64,000 nt of DNA, from NCBI GenBank assembly GCA_016184365.1, contig JACPCW010000133.1:22167-86166 (forward strand), read 5' to 3'. Made by a program: the position numbers and the translations under genes. A model generated the notes under the pieces. The model did no database searches, was not told the origin of the DNA, and was given only the letters and a program-made list of their open reading frames with translations. Shown one piece after another: positions 31,436-40,100 of the stretch; positions within the stretch are counted from its first letter, which is position 1; each line of letters begins with the position of its first letter. This DNA comes from Candidatus Rokuibacteriota bacterium. Its GTDB lineage: Bacteria; Methylomirabilota; Methylomirabilia; Rokubacteriales; CSP1-6.

Positions 31436-32569
31436 ATGATCACGGTCCCCGCCCGCCGCGTGAAACAGTTCGGGGTCGAGTTCTACCAGGCCGGTCTCTC
31501 CGCGAAGGACATCGATCGTCTCGTCAAGTTCGAAGTGCTCGGCTACGCCGGCGGTCCCGAGAACGGCAAGCTCGCCAAGGGACGCAAGACGAGCCGCGCG
31601 CGTGTGAACTGGGACATGCTGGAGCGCCGGATCAGCGAAAGCGAGAGCGCGTATCAGCGCCCCGTCATCCGCCGCAAGATCGACGAGCTCGCGCAGTACT
31701 ACCGCGAGTGCAAGGATGCCGGGACGCTGCCCGCGATTCCCGGCGCGGTGATCATCACGTCCGAAAAGCGGTTCACGTTCACGTCCGTCGCCGGGCAGCA
31801 CGACCTCGGCCTGCTGCAGATTCCGGAGGAGCACGGCGTGCTGCGCGTGCTCGACGGCCAGCACCGGCTGCTCGCGCTGCACGCGCTGTCACAGTCCGGC
31901 GAGAACCTCGGCCTCGAAGTGCCGGCGGTGCTCTTCGACTCCCTCGACGCGCGCCAGATCGTCGAGCTGTTCGTCACGATCAACGCCAAGCACACGCGGC
32001 TGAATCCGTCGCACATCATCAGTCTCGCGGGCCGCAAGCTCTATCCCGATCCGAACCAGGCGCTCGCGCACGACGTCATCCGCTCGCTCAACGAGGACGA
32101 CACGTCGCCGCTCCACGGCGAGATCAAGATGCTCGGGACGGGCCGCGGGCGCGTGAGTCAGGCGCCGCTGGCGGAAGAGATCGTCGACTTCCTCGAGGCG
32201 GTGGAAAAGATCGGCGGCAATGTCCGCATCAACGAAGTCCGCCAGGGCGCGAAGCGGTTCTTCCTGAACTACGTGAAGGCGCTCGCGAACACCTTCCCGT
32301 CCGCCTGGGCGGGCCGGAAGTATTCGATCAAGACGGGCGCGGCGCTTCGCGCGTTCATCCGGGTCGCGCCGGACGTCATGGCGCGCGCCCGCGAGATCAA
32401 GCGCGACCCCTTCGACGCCGCCGCCATCCGCGAGGCGATCCGGCCGTGGGGCGAGCGGCTCCGCGACCGGCGGTTCGAGACCGAAGGCGAGTGGAAGCTG
32501 AAGCTCGCCGGCGGCACGCGCGGAACCGTGGACGTGCTCACGCGCGAACTGCGCGACGCCATCCGCTGA
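31436..32569 (+). CDS. DGQHR-domain (DndB-like) protein
   Basis: 377 residues. The ParB-like core carries GVLRVLDGQHRLLAL with DGQHR at 140-144, preceded by SESAYQRPVIRRKIDELAQY and followed by VPAVLFDSLDARQIVELFVT and INAKHTRLNPSH. This is the DGQHR/DndB family; DndB regulates DNA phosphorothioation operons, but no dnd or restriction genes are nearby, so this is a stand-alone member of unknown role, perhaps DNA or nucleotide binding with ATPase activity as in ParB-like folds. Strong promoter without leader. Confidence 0.85.
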   Translation: MITVPARRVKQFGVEFYQAGLSAKDIDRLVKFEVLGYAGGPENGKLAKGRKTSRARVNWDMLERRISESESAYQRPVIRRKIDELAQYYRECKDAGTLPAIPGAVIITSEKRFTFTSVAGQHDLGLLQIPEEHGVLRVLDGQHRLLALHALSQSGENLGLEVPAVLFDSLDARQIVELFVTINAKHTRLNPSHIISLAGRKLYPDPNQALAHDVIRSLNEDDTSPLHGEIKMLGTGRGRVSQAPLAEEIVDFLEAVEKIGGNVRINEVRQGAKRFFLNYVKALANTFPSAWAGRKYSIKTGAALRAFIRVAPDVMARAREIKRDPFDAAAIREAIRPWGERLRDRRFETEGEWKLKLAGGTRGTVDVLTRELRDAIR

Positions 32570-32584
32570 CCGGCGCCGCGCGCC

Positions 32585-32833
32585 TCAGGCGACGCGGCGA
32601 CGTTTCGAGACGGACGCGCTCGACGCCGGTGTGCGACGCCGTCCCCGCGTGTCGGGCACGACGAGCGCGAGCAGCGTGAAGCCCACGATCACCATCGCGG
32701 CGTACATCCACTCCGTGCTCACCGCCAGCCACGTCACGAAGAGCACGACGCACGACATCACACCGTAGAGCCGACCGGAGCGTCGGATTCGACGACGCAA
32801 ACGCCAAAGGGTGCGCGACCGGCGAGAACGCAT
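32585..32833 (-). CDS. Small membrane protein, 82 aa
   Basis: Arg-rich N-terminus (MRSRRSRTLWRLRRRIRRSG) followed by two hydrophobic stretches, about 23-40 and 43-60 (VVLFVTWLAVSTEW, AAMVIVGFTLLALVV), then a basic tail. The positive-inside rule would place both ends in the cytoplasm. No family recognised and the ribosome site is weak, so the gene is probable rather than certain. Confidence 0.45.
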   Translation of the reverse strand: MRSRRSRTLWRLRRRIRRSGRLYGVMSCVVLFVTWLAVSTEWMYAAMVIVGFTLLALVVPDTRGRRRTPASSASVSKRRRVA

Positions 32834-32879
32834 GAAGCACGACCGTCATGCCGATCTCGGACTGACGTATCGTCGCTGA

Positions 32880-32903
32880 CTTCGGCCCGTCGTCCGGCCG
32901 AAG
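32880..32903 (-). terminator. Hairpin downstream of the zincin gene
   Basis: CTTCGGCC and GGCCGAAG around an 8-nt loop, 33 nt past the stop of the minus-strand gene ending at 32937. Confidence 0.45.
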
Positions 32904-32936
32904 GTGGGCAAGAAGTTCGCGAAACGGGGAAGCGGT

Positions 32937-33767
32937 TCAGATGGTCGTGAGGTACAGGAGCGCTTCGCGCTCGAACGCCGCCACGTCCTGTCCGAACGCC
33001 GACCGGAAATTCGCGGCGGCGTCGTCGGACCGACGGAACGCGCGGAAGTATTCGAGCACGGCGGGAAAGCCCTCGCGCTGGATGAGATAGTCCGCGAGCG
33101 TGAAGGCGAGATGGTACGTCGCCATGGTGCCGCGCCGGCGGTGCGTCGCGAGGAAGTCCGACGGCGTCGCCATGGCAGCGAGCTCGAGGTGCGGATCCGC
33201 GACGAGCCGCGCCTTCACGTCCGGCACGACGGCCATCCGGTAAGTCGCCATCGAGGCAAGCCCGAGTCGTTCGAGCACCGTGTGCGCCGTCCACTCCGCC
33301 ATACCCTCGGCGAGCCAGTGCACGGGCCCACGCTCGCCGGCGAGCTCGATCTGCCCGAGATGGGTCAGCTCGTGCGAGATGAGCCGGAGGGCTTCGGGGC
33401 CCGTGGCGAGATCGCCGGCCGTCGCGCGCAGCAGGAAGTTGTGCGGCACCGCGACGCCCATCGCGAACTCGGCGAGCTGCGCGGCCACGGACGGCGCGAC
33501 GGCAGCGTCGGCGACGAGGCCTTCCACGAATCGCTCGGTCGAGTCGTAGAGGTGAACCGCGAAGCGCAGCGGCACCGGCACGTGAAGCTCGTGGCGCAGG
33601 ACGTACGCGATGCGGTGCACCGCGGCTTCGCCCGCCAGGCCGGAGGTGTGCGGGTACTCGAGGTCGATTGTAAAAACGACGCGATGGCGTCGGGGCTCAT
33701 CACCGGCGGCGATGCCGGTCACCAATGCGAACGCGGCGACCACGGCGAGACGATGCGCGAGGCGCAT
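32937..33767 (-). CDS. Exported peptidase MA-type metalloprotease
   Basis: 276 residues from ATG 33767, with a signal peptide (LAHRLAVVAAFALVTGIAAG). The gluzincin site is ISHELTHLGQ (HExxH) and the third ligand lies in LAEGMAEWTAHTVLE, 20-30 residues further. GMAEWT-type sequences are typical of the peptidase_MA family. The C-terminal part (FRRSDDAAANFRSAFGQDVA) matches the usual helical end. Acts in the periplasm on unknown substrates. Lies 59 nt downstream of the MFS gene and may share its transcript. Confidence 0.8.
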   Translation of the reverse strand: MRLAHRLAVVAAFALVTGIAAGDEPRRHRVVFTIDLEYPHTSGLAGEAAVHRIAYVLRHELHVPVPLRFAVHLYDSTERFVEGLVADAAVAPSVAAQLAEFAMGVAVPHNFLLRATAGDLATGPEALRLISHELTHLGQIELAGERGPVHWLAEGMAEWTAHTVLERLGLASMATYRMAVVPDVKARLVADPHLELAAMATPSDFLATHRRRGTMATYHLAFTLADYLIQREGFPAVLEYFRAFRRSDDAAANFRSAFGQDVAAFEREALLYLTTI

Positions 33768-33826
33768 ACTGCTTGGACGGCTCCACTGCCGCGTGTATTC
33801 GAGCACGAAGGCGCGCAGCATCGTGA

Positions 33827-35071
33827 TCAACGCCGTCCGAGCGCCAGTTTTTCGCTCTCCGGCAGCCGCCGGAGGATCCACATCGCGAGCGTTCCGAGGA
33901 ACGGTCCGGGCGCCAGGAACAGGAACGCGAACGCCCAGCCCCAGCTGTCGGCCATGACCGGGACCAGGCGGGTCGAGACGAGCGTGAGCGTGAAGCCCAC
34001 GCAGGTCTGCAGCGACAGCGCGGTGCCGATGTACTCGCGCGGCGCCAGCTCGCTCACGGACGCCGAAAACTGCGCCGAGTCAGCCACGATGGTGAAGCCC
34101 CACAGCAGCGCAACCGCGACCAGCAGCACGGGCGAGCCGAAGACGAACCCGATGACCGCCGCGCATGTGCCGCTGCCGACCATCGCGGTCATCGTGGTGG
34201 CGGTGCGGCCGATCCGGTCCGCGAGCCGCCCGGCGAGGATGCAGCTCACGCCGCCCGCCGCGATGACGACCGCCGTGACGAGGCTCCCGGCGCGCGGCGC
34301 CGCCTCGACGCCGGCGCGGCTGAACGCCTCCACGAGGTACAGGCCGATCCAGCTCCACATCGCATAGAGCTCCCACATGTGCCCGAAATAGCCGAGGTTC
34401 GCAAGCAGGACGCCGCGATTCCTGAGGAGCACGCCGACCGCGCGCGGATCGAACGGCGACCGCGCGGTCGCATGCGGGCCGTCGCGCACCAGGAGAACCA
34501 TGATCACGGCGCCGAGCAGCGACGCGACGGACGTCGCGACGATGACGCGCGGCCACGCGAGGCCGCCGACGAAGTTCAGGAAATGCGGCGCCGCGCCGCC
34601 GAAGGTCAGCGCGCCGACGAGCGTGCCAACGGCGAGTCCGCGATGCTGCACGAACCAGCTGGCGGCGAGCTTCATGCCCGGCGGATACGCGCCGGCCATC
34701 GCGAGTCCGGTCACGAAGCGGCAGGCGAGGACGGCCGGCAGCGAATCGATCGCGGGCAGCAGCGCGAGATTCGCGACGGCGCCGATGACGGCGCAGATCG
34801 CGAACAGCCGCCGCGCGCCGAGATAATCGGCCAGGGTCAATGCCGCGGACAGCGCGGTGCCCACGACGAACCCGAGCGTCACCGCCATGGACAGCCACGC
34901 CTTCGCGGCGTCGTCCATCCACGCCGTGCGCAGCGCCGGGATCACCGCGGTGGCGGAGAACCACAGCGACAGCGCGCCGAGCTCGGCGAGCGAGATCCAG
35001 CCGAGCATGCGCCAGCGGTCCGCGTCGGGGTCGGTACGTGCGGCGGCGCCGAGCGGTTCGGTACGGTCCAT
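33827..35071 (-). CDS. MFS transporter
   Basis: 414 residues from ATG 35071, with about twelve hydrophobic helices. A D-x-x-G-x-R/K loop (DYLGARRLF) follows helix 2 and a second one (GRLADRIGRTATT) follows helix 8; helix 1 contains LAELGALSLWFSATAVI. The substrate cannot be predicted. The open frame extends 42 codons further upstream, but that part is a tandem repeat with Arg-rich nonsense, so ATG 35071 is preferred. The start codon overlaps the first repeat unit. Confidence 0.88.
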   Translation of the reverse strand: MDRTEPLGAAARTDPDADRWRMLGWISLAELGALSLWFSATAVIPALRTAWMDDAAKAWLSMAVTLGFVVGTALSAALTLADYLGARRLFAICAVIGAVANLALLPAIDSLPAVLACRFVTGLAMAGAYPPGMKLAASWFVQHRGLAVGTLVGALTFGGAAPHFLNFVGGLAWPRVIVATSVASLLGAVIMVLLVRDGPHATARSPFDPRAVGVLLRNRGVLLANLGYFGHMWELYAMWSWIGLYLVEAFSRAGVEAAPRAGSLVTAVVIAAGGVSCILAGRLADRIGRTATTMTAMVGSGTCAAVIGFVFGSPVLLVAVALLWGFTIVADSAQFSASVSELAPREYIGTALSLQTCVGFTLTLVSTRLVPVMADSWGWAFAFLFLAPGPFLGTLAMWILRRLPESEKLALGRR

Positions 35072-35195
35072 CACAGACTCGCCTCGCACACGCTCCGCCT
35101 GCGGCTCCGCGTCGTGCTGCGGCTTCGCCCGATCATCACAGACTCGCCTCGCACACGCTCCGCCTGCGGCTCCGCGTCGTGCTGCGGCTTCGCCC
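35071..35195. repeat. Two identical 60-bp direct repeats with a 65-bp period
   Basis: Units 35071-35130 and 35136-35195 appear identical, separated by 5 bp. Each has internally repetitive GCGGCTCCGCG/GCGGCTTCGCC sequence. They fill the divergent promoter region of the MFS and MaoC genes, upstream of the MFS start. Copy number could vary between strains. Confidence 0.85.
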
Positions 35196-35232
35196 ACCCA
35201 TTAGCGTGGGATAGCATGCCCGGGAGGATCGC

Positions 35233-35694
35233 ATGCGCTACTTCGAGGATTTCACGCCGGGCCAGACCATCGAGCTCGGCAGCCGCGCCATCACCAGGGA
35301 GCAGATCATCGCGTTCGCGAACGAGTTCGATCCGCAGGTGTTTCACACGGACGAAGAGGCGGCGAAGCAGACGTTCTACGGCGGATTGCTCGCGAGCGGC
35401 TGGCACACCGGGTCGATCATGATGCGGCTGCTGTACGAGGGCGTCATCAAGGACACGGTGTCGCTCGGATCGCCGGGGGTCGACGAGCTGCGCTGGGTCA
35501 AGCCGGTCCGGCCGGGCGACACGCTCTCCGGACGGATGACGATCCTCGAGTCCATCCCGTCACGCAGCAAGCCCGATCGCGGCATCGTGAAGTCGCTGAT
35601 CGAGCTCCGGAATCAGCACGGCGAGATCGTGCTGACGTCGAAGGGGATGAGCCTGCTCGGGCGCCGGCCTACGACTTCAGACGGAGCACGTTGA
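35233..35694 (+). CDS. MaoC-type acyl dehydratase
   Basis: 153 residues, GGGAGG ribosome site. MRYFEDFTPGQTIELGSRAI, FANEFDPQVFHTDEEAAKQT (MaoC Asp/His region, Asp35-Pro-His40 area), FYGGLLASGWHTGSIMMRL, SPGVDELRWVKPVRPGDTL are the standard hotdog hydratase motifs (R-specific enoyl-CoA hydratase type). Its last 26 nt overlap the convergent cyclase gene. Not in an obvious pathway operon. Confidence 0.9.
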   Translation: MRYFEDFTPGQTIELGSRAITREQIIAFANEFDPQVFHTDEEAAKQTFYGGLLASGWHTGSIMMRLLYEGVIKDTVSLGSPGVDELRWVKPVRPGDTLSGRMTILESIPSRSKPDRGIVKSLIELRNQHGEIVLTSKGMSLLGRRPTTSDGAR

Positions 35695-36763
35695 ACGCGG
35701 GCACCGGCTTCAGCAGTCCCTTCAGCGTCAGCGCGCCGACTTCCTCGACGTCGACGATCTCCTCGACGGCGTTCGCGACGCGCGAGCTGACGAGCACCTG
35801 CCCGCCCTTCGCCTCGCCGCACAAACGGGCCGAGAGGTTCGTCACCGTCCCGATCGCGCCGTAGTCCCACCGGCCTTCGAAGCCGATCGCGCCGATCGTG
35901 GCGTACCCCTGCGCGATGCCCACGCCGAGGGCGAGGTCGAAGCCCTGCTTGAGCCAGCGCCGGCGCAGATCGTCGACGCGTTCCCGCATCGCGCACGCCA
36001 TGCGGATCGCGCGCTCCGCCGGGTTCGGCACCAGCACCGGGTCGTTGAAGAACACCATCATCCCGTCACCCGTGAAGCGTTCCAGGGTGCCCTCGTGCTC
36101 GAGGACCAGCTGGCCCATCGCGGCGTGGTATTCCCGCAGCACGCCCATCACTTCTTCCGGCTCGGCCGTCTCCGCGAACGCGGTGAACCCGCGGAGGTCG
36201 AGGAACACGACCGTGATCTCGCGCCGGTGCGTCTTGAGCGGATCGTCGGCGCCGCCATGCACGATCGCGTCGGCCAGCTGCGGCGAGAAGAAGCGCTTCA
36301 GCCGCGACAGGCGCTCGAGCTCGGACACCTGATCGCGCACGCGCTGCTCGAGCGTCTGGTTGAGCGCGCCGAGCTGGTCGTGCAGGTCCTTGACGCGCAG
36401 CAGTGACCGGACGCGGGCGAGGAGCTCCGCCTGGTTGATCGGCTTGGTGAGGAAGTCGTCGGCGCCCGCCTCGAGGCCCTTGATGCGCTCCTGGGTCGGA
36501 TCGAGCGCCGTCACCATGACCACGGGCAGGGTCGCGGTACGCGGCTCCTCACGGATCTTGCGGCAGACGTCGTACCCGTTCAGATCCGGCATCATGACGT
36601 CGAGGAGCACGAGGTCGGGCTGCGCCGCGCCCACTCGCTCGAGCGCCCCCGTGCCATCGGCCGCGGTGACGACGTCGTAGCCCTTGAACTTCAGAATGTC
36701 GGCGAGCAGGCGGACGTTCTTCTCGACGTCGTCGACGACGAGAATGCGGGCCGGCGTGTTCAC
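35669..36763 (-). CDS. Response regulator with class III adenylate/guanylate cyclase output
   Basis: 364 residues. Receiver domain 1-125 (RILVVDDVEKNVRLLADILK, phospho-acceptor Asp in DLVLLDVMMPDLNG, Lys in FLTKPI), coiled linker (LNQTLEQRVRDQVSELERLS) and a cyclase domain from about 165 (EITVVFLDLRGFTAFAETAE with the metal Asp, FTGDGMMVFFNDP with the second metal Asp, GAIGFEGRWDYGAIGTVTN). Probably makes cAMP or cGMP when phosphorylated. Its ATG overlaps the stop of the single-domain receiver (ATGA). The presumed kinase is encoded upstream in the same operon. Confidence 0.92.
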   Translation of the reverse strand: MNTPARILVVDDVEKNVRLLADILKFKGYDVVTAADGTGALERVGAAQPDLVLLDVMMPDLNGYDVCRKIREEPRTATLPVVMVTALDPTQERIKGLEAGADDFLTKPINQAELLARVRSLLRVKDLHDQLGALNQTLEQRVRDQVSELERLSRLKRFFSPQLADAIVHGGADDPLKTHRREITVVFLDLRGFTAFAETAEPEEVMGVLREYHAAMGQLVLEHEGTLERFTGDGMMVFFNDPVLVPNPAERAIRMACAMRERVDDLRRRWLKQGFDLALGVGIAQGYATIGAIGFEGRWDYGAIGTVTNLSARLCGEAKGGQVLVSSRVANAVEEIVDVEEVGALTLKGLLKPVPAFNVLRLKS

Positions 36764-37137
36764 GTCTTCTTCTCCAGCACGCGCTGCACCGTGTCGAGGA
36801 ACTCGCGCACGCTGATCGGCTTGCCCTGGAACGCGTCGAAGCCGGCGTCGACGATCTTCTGCCGGTCCTGCGCCATCACGGACGCGGTGACCGCGATGAC
36901 GGGGATCGCGCGCGTCGCCGCGTCCGCGCGCAGCTGTCCGAGCGCGGTGATGCCGTCGATGCCGGGCAGCTGAATGTCCATCAGGATCAGCGCCGGATGC
37001 AGCTCGCGGGCGAGCCGGACGCCGTCTTCACCGGTCTCGGCCTCGATCGTGCGATAGCCCTTGTACTGGAGCGTGTCGCGCACCAGCTTGCGGTTCTTGT
37101 CGTTGTCTTCGACGATCAGGACGAGCTCGTTGGCCAT
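36760..37137 (-). CDS. Single-domain response regulator (DivK/CheY-like)
   Basis: 125 residues: LVLIVEDNDKNRKLVRDTLQ with the acidic pocket, phospho-acceptor Asp in ALILMDIQLPGIDG (about 53), switch Thr in IPVIAVTASVMAQD and Lys in FQGKPISV. No output domain. It starts within the end of the kinase gene (22-nt overlap) and ends overlapping the cyclase gene, so it likely relays phosphate between them. Confidence 0.92.
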   Translation of the reverse strand: MANELVLIVEDNDKNRKLVRDTLQYKGYRTIEAETGEDGVRLARELHPALILMDIQLPGIDGITALGQLRADAATRAIPVIAVTASVMAQDRQKIVDAGFDAFQGKPISVREFLDTVQRVLEKKT

Positions 37138-40100
37138 GGCCTCACCGGTAGTGTGAAGGTGAACGTCGAGCCCTCGCCCGGCGCGCTCTTGAGCCAGATG
37201 GCGCCGCCGTGCAGCTCCACGAAGCGCTTCGTGAGCGCGAGGCCGAGCCCCGTGCCTTCGCGCTTGCGCGCGTAGTCCGTGCCGACCTGGCGGAATTCCT
37301 CGAACACCGTCTGCTGATCTTCCGGCGCGATGCCGATGCCGGTGTCCGTCACCGCGACTTCGATCGTCCCATTCGTGAGGCCGGCGCGGAGCGAGACGCG
37401 GCCGCCTTCGGACGTGAACTTCACCGCGTTCGAGAGCAGGTTCAGGAGAATCTGCTTGAACTTCCGCTCGTCGCCGGCGAACTCGCCGAGCCGCTGATCG
37501 ATGTCCGCTTCGAGCCGGATGGCGTGCGCGTCGGCGCGGCCGCGCACGAGCGTCATCGCGTTCTCGATGGCCTGCGGCAGATCGAACCGCGTGACCTCGA
37601 GCTCCATCCGGCCGGCTTCGATCTTGGCGAGATCGAGGATGTCGTTGATCAGCGAGAGGAGATGCCGGCCGGACGAGTGGATGTCGCGCAGGTACTCGTC
37701 CTGCTTCTCGTTGATGTCGCCGAACATCTTCTCGATCAGCACTTCCGAGAATCCGATGACGGCGTTCAGCGGCGTGCGCAGCTCGTGCGACATGTTCGCG
37801 AGGAACTCGGACTTGTGCCGGTTCGCGACCTCGAGCTGGCGGCTCTGCTCCTGGATCTCGCGGAACAGGCGCGCGTTCTGAATCGCGAGGGCGGACTGGT
37901 TCGCGAACGTCTGCATGAGATCGACGGTCTCCGCCGCAAACTCGCCGGGGACCCGACGGCTCACCACGAGGCCGCCGACGACACGGTCTTCCTGGATCAT
38001 CGGCACGGCGAGCAGCGAGCGATAGCCGCCGCTGACGAGCGCGTCGCGCAGCGGGCTCTGGTAGGCACGTTCCAGCGTGATGTCCGGGACCTGCACCGGA
38101 GCCCGCGTCTCCATCAACCGCCCGACCACGCCTTCGCCGACGTGCAGGATCGACGCGCGCTGCGTTTCGAGCACCTCGGCCGCGATCTGCTGCGTCGCGC
38201 GCACGCGAAAGCCTTCGACCTGTTCGTCGTACTCGTAGATCGAGCAGCCGTCGGCCGCCGCGAGCTGGCTCGCGCGGCTGACGACGGTGTTGAGCACGCG
38301 ATCCAGGTCGAGCGTCGAGCTGACGGCGCGGCTGACGTCGCTCAGCGCGGTGAGCTGGTCGACGCTGCGGGCGAGGTCGCGCGTCCGTTCCTGCAGCTCC
38401 GTGAACAGCCGCACGTTCTCGATCGCGATGACGGCCTGATCGGCGAAGGTTCTCAGCAACTCGATCTGCGCGTCGCTGAACGCCGCGGCTTCGTGCCGCC
38501 AGACGACGATGACACCGACGCCGACACCTTCGCGCAGCATCGGTACGGCGAGAAAGGTGCGATACCCGAGGGCCCGGCGCGTCGCCTCGCGGATCGGATT
38601 GGCGGGTTCGTCGAGGACGTCGCGGATGTGTACGACACGGCAATCGAGAAGCGCGATCCCGACCGCGGTGTCCCGAGCAGGCTGATACGGGTAAAACCGG
38701 TCGAAGCTCGCACGCTGCTCGTCCGTCATGTTGTACCCGGCGACGAGCCGGACGCCGTCGGCGCCAAGGCGCATGACGCCTCCGAAATTCGCTCCGCACA
38801 GCCGTGCCGCGCTCGCGGCGATCGACTCGAACACGGGCTGGACATCCGTCGGCGAACCGGAGATGACCCTGAGGATCTCGGCCGTTGCCGTCTGCTGCTC
38901 GAGCGCCTCGGTCACCGCGCGGTTCTTTTCCTGCAGCTCGGTGAAGAGCCGCACGTTCTCGATCGCGATGACCGCCTGGTCCGCGAACGTCTGGAGGAGC
39001 TGGACTTGCTTTGCCGTGAACGCCCGCACGTGCCGCCGCCACACGAGGATCGCGCCGACGGCGGAACCCTCGCGCAGCATCGGCACGACGAGCACCGTGC
39101 GGAACCCGAGGCGCGGCTGCGCCTGCGCGAACACGTACTCCGCCTCGCGCTGAGGATCATGGAGGGCGAGGAAATCTTCGATCTGCACCACGCGCTTCGC
39201 CGTCACTGCCTGGCCGATCGCCCCGGCCTGATCGGGCGCGAGCGGGAACATCCGCGCCATCACGTCGAGCTCGGCGGGCGTCACGTTGTGCGCGGCACCG
39301 GGCCACAAATGCTGGCCGTCGAAGCGGACCACGCCGCTGAAGTCGGCCTCGCAGAGCCGGACGGCGCTCTCCACGATCGTCTGGAAGATGGGCTGCACGT
39401 CGGTCGGCGAGCTGGAGATGACGCGCAGGATCTCGGCGGTCCCGGTCTGCTGCTCGAGCGCCTCGGTGACCGCGCGGTTCTTTTCCTGCAGCTCGGTGAA
39501 GAGGCGCACGTTCTCGATGGCGATGACGGCCTGGTCCGCGAAGGTCTTGAGGAGTTGAACGTGATCGTCGGAGAACGGTCCGGCCTCCGACTTGTGAACA
39601 TTCACGGTCCCGATCGGCTTGCCATCCCGGAGCATCGGCACCACGAGCACGCTCCGGTACTGAGCCGCGTCCGCGGCGTCGCGAAGGACGAGCTCGGCAT
39701 CGGCGCGCGTGTCCGGGATCTGTATCACGGCACGCTCGAGGATCGCGCGCGACGCGCCCGTCTCGCGGCCGGGCCGCACCGGAAAGTTGCGGCGAAGCGC
39801 CTCCAGGCCTACCGGACTGAGATTCGAGACGGCGCTCAAGTGAATGCGCTCGCCGTCATAGGTGGTCACGATGCTACTGGCCGCATCGCATAGCTTCACG
39901 GCGCTGCGGGTGATCGTGTCGAAGACGGGCTGCACGTCGGTCGGTGAGCTCGAGATGACGCGCAAGATCTCGCTGGTGGCGGTCTGCTGTTGCAGGGCTT
40001 CCGTGATCGCGCGGTTCTTCTCCTGCAGCTCGGTGAACAGCCGCACGTTCTCGATCGCGATGACCGCCTGGTCGGCAAACGTCTGCACGAGCGCGAGCTG

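Noticed and set aside
35072..35197. 42-codon N-terminal extension of the MFS protein
   Set aside because: Encoded by the tandem repeat, Arg/Ala-rich, no membrane helix; ATG 35071 gives a normal MFS N-terminus.
37209..39893. 894-aa plus-strand frame opposite the sensor kinase
   Set aside because: Repeats mirror the GAF linkers; no start signal or domain.
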